38,319 bases of DNA from the IMG/VR virus record IMGVR_UViG_3300009285_010828, positions 1-38,319 of that record, one strand, 5' to 3'. The notes under the pieces were generated by a model. It saw only the letters and a program-made list of their open reading frames with translations, made no database searches and had not been told where the DNA came from. Below, one piece after another: positions 37,510 to 38,319 of the stretch (the first letter of the stretch is position 1; every line of letters begins with the position of its first letter). Made by a program: the position numbers and the translations under genes. This DNA comes from a virus.

Positions 37510-38319
37510 ATGCAATATAATGTCTTTTCAGATCTTCATCATTTCGGGCTTTTTAACTCTTTAAGACTGCTTTTTGAAAAGCGTTTAGGGGGTAAAATAT
37601 ATCGTCCAGTTGGTGAAGACTGGCTTGAAAAAGGCTATTGGAAAATGGCCGAAATTTACAATAATCACCCTTCAACTGTAGCGCAGTATTTAGGAATTAA
37701 AGATGGCAATAGATTAAAAAATAATCACTACGAGATCTACGAACCGGAACATACTTATTGGCAAAAAGCATTAACACCGGAACAATTTTTTGCAAAGGAT
37801 ATTGATATAGTCATTGCATCAATTCCGGAGCATATCGAGAGTTTTAAAAGGCTCTGCCGAGAACACCCAAATCACCCGAAGTTTATTTATCAGATTGGTA
37901 ATGCTTGGCCGATAGAAGCCGGTACGGCGCCAAATATTATGGCCTCTGCCAAAATTGCCGGCGTTCCGGAAAATATACATTTTATCGAGTACCACCAAGA
38001 GTTTGACACCAGCATTTTCTATCCTACCCCGCCAGATAAATTCGGTAGCCCGTTACACAATATTTACTCTTTTATTAACTGTTTGAATACTGCCGATATT
38101 TATAAAAATGATTGGTCGCTTTTTACAGGATTAGAGGAAAAAATGCCGGACTGGAAATTCAGGAGTTTTGGCGGCAGTTGTCGAGATGGTGTTGCCAATG
38201 GTGAGGAAGGTGTTGCCGAAAAAATGCGGGAAGCAAAATTTATCTGGCAAGTAAAAGCCGGCGGTGACGGATATGGTCATGTTCTCTATAACAGTGCGGC
38301 AGTCGGTCGGCCGGTTATT
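37510..38319 (+). CDS. GT-B glycosyltransferase-like protein, cut by window end
   Basis: From ATG 37510 a frame stays open for 270 codons to the last base. It reads VFSDLHHFGLFNSLRLLFEK at the start, as GT-B sugar-processing proteins do, then DIDIVIASIPEHIESFKRL, FIYQIGNAWP, and near the end KFIWQVKAGGDGYGHVLYNS followed by AAVGRPVI, the second Rossmann half with the donor-site glycine-rich loop. So most of the enzyme is present but the C-terminus is missing. AGTAGGGG (37499-37506) serves as ribosome site. The family is inferred from fold pattern. Confidence 0.6.
   Translation, partial: MQYNVFSDLHHFGLFNSLRLLFEKRLGGKIYRPVGEDWLEKGYWKMAEIYNNHPSTVAQYLGIKDGNRLKNNHYEIYEPEHTYWQKALTPEQFFAKDIDIVIASIPEHIESFKRLCREHPNHPKFIYQIGNAWPIEAGTAPNIMASAKIAGVPENIHFIEYHQEFDTSIFYPTPPDKFGSPLHNIYSFINCLNTADIYKNDWSLFTGLEEKMPDWKFRSFGGSCRDGVANGEEGVAEKMREAKFIWQVKAGGDGYGHVLYNSAAVGRPVI

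Noticed and set aside
1-38319. Closure of the window to a circle by joining its ends
   Set aside because: Joining the last codon to base 1 ends the terminal transferase after six more residues (SQVCSF then stop), too early for the second Rossmann domain, so the window is probably not a complete circle.
1-38319. Stop-codon reassignment (TGA as Gly or Trp)
   Set aside because: TGA ends several certain genes at natural lengths and with start overlaps (6727, 12511, 18595, 22120, 33631).
1-38319. tRNA genes, integrase, attachment sites, reverse transcriptase or diversity-generating element
   Set aside because: No cloverleaf, recombinase motif or RT-like protein could be found.

Overview
The window is part of the genome of a long-tailed (siphovirus-like) double-stranded DNA phage or prophage. 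It is AT-rich and nearly every gene lies on the + strand in tight, often overlapping operons. It holds terminase, portal, scaffold, major capsid protein, head-tail connectors, tail tube, a frameshifted tail-assembly-chaperone pair, tape measure, tail hub, fibre proteins and a lysis cassette. There is no sheath gene, integrase, replicative polymerase or tRNA. TGA, TAA and TAG all end genes, so the standard bacterial code applies. The host cannot be proven from sequence. The fibre repeats, RlpA-like protein and strong G-rich Shine-Dalgarno sites fit an uncultured AT-rich bacterium; a Patescibacteria/CPR host is only a guess.

Layout. 1-291: window edge, no confident gene. 292-912: homing endonuclease next to the first virion gene. 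935-5995: virion and fibre proteins, including a protein with 26 copies of a 14-residue repeat. 6029-9254: connectors, tail terminator, Com-like zinc ribbon, tail tube and tail chaperones with a -1 slippery site. 9255-14969: tape measure, hub, distal fibre proteins, an HNH endonuclease and a glycine-rich adhesin-like protein. 15013-17011: C39-like putative endolysin and three small membrane proteins (holin candidates). 17012-17652: gene-poor region with two promoters, a strong hairpin terminator and a dense run of stem-loops (candidate structured RNA). 17653-22878: early/middle-type genes: RlpA-like protein, HTH protein, RecT-family annealing protein, zinc ribbons, an RRM protein and methionine aminopeptidase. 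22884-29904: packaging and head genes. 29905-38319: a glycosylation island with four GT-B-like proteins (one cut by the window end), three related GT-A-like proteins, a methyltransferase and small proteins.

How it fits together. Head and packaging genes lie at 23.5-29.9 kb, while connectors and tail lie at 6-14 kb. On a circular or circularly permuted map the glycosylation island and fibre genes would sit between capsid and connectors, which suggests the island acts on virion parts (capsid or repeat fibre) rather than on DNA. Three copies of one promoter/operator-like sequence (17490, 18737, 20160) mark a likely co-regulated early/middle set. Four glycosylation genes have the same 9-base element, ACCGTTAGA or a one-base variant, 2-3 bases before the ATG. 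Another copy of that element closes an inverted repeat around a long hairpin behind the capsid gene.

Best leads for something undescribed: the glycosylation island with its repeated start-proximal element, the structured RNA region at 17.0-17.6 kb, and the 26-unit SERxAK fibre.
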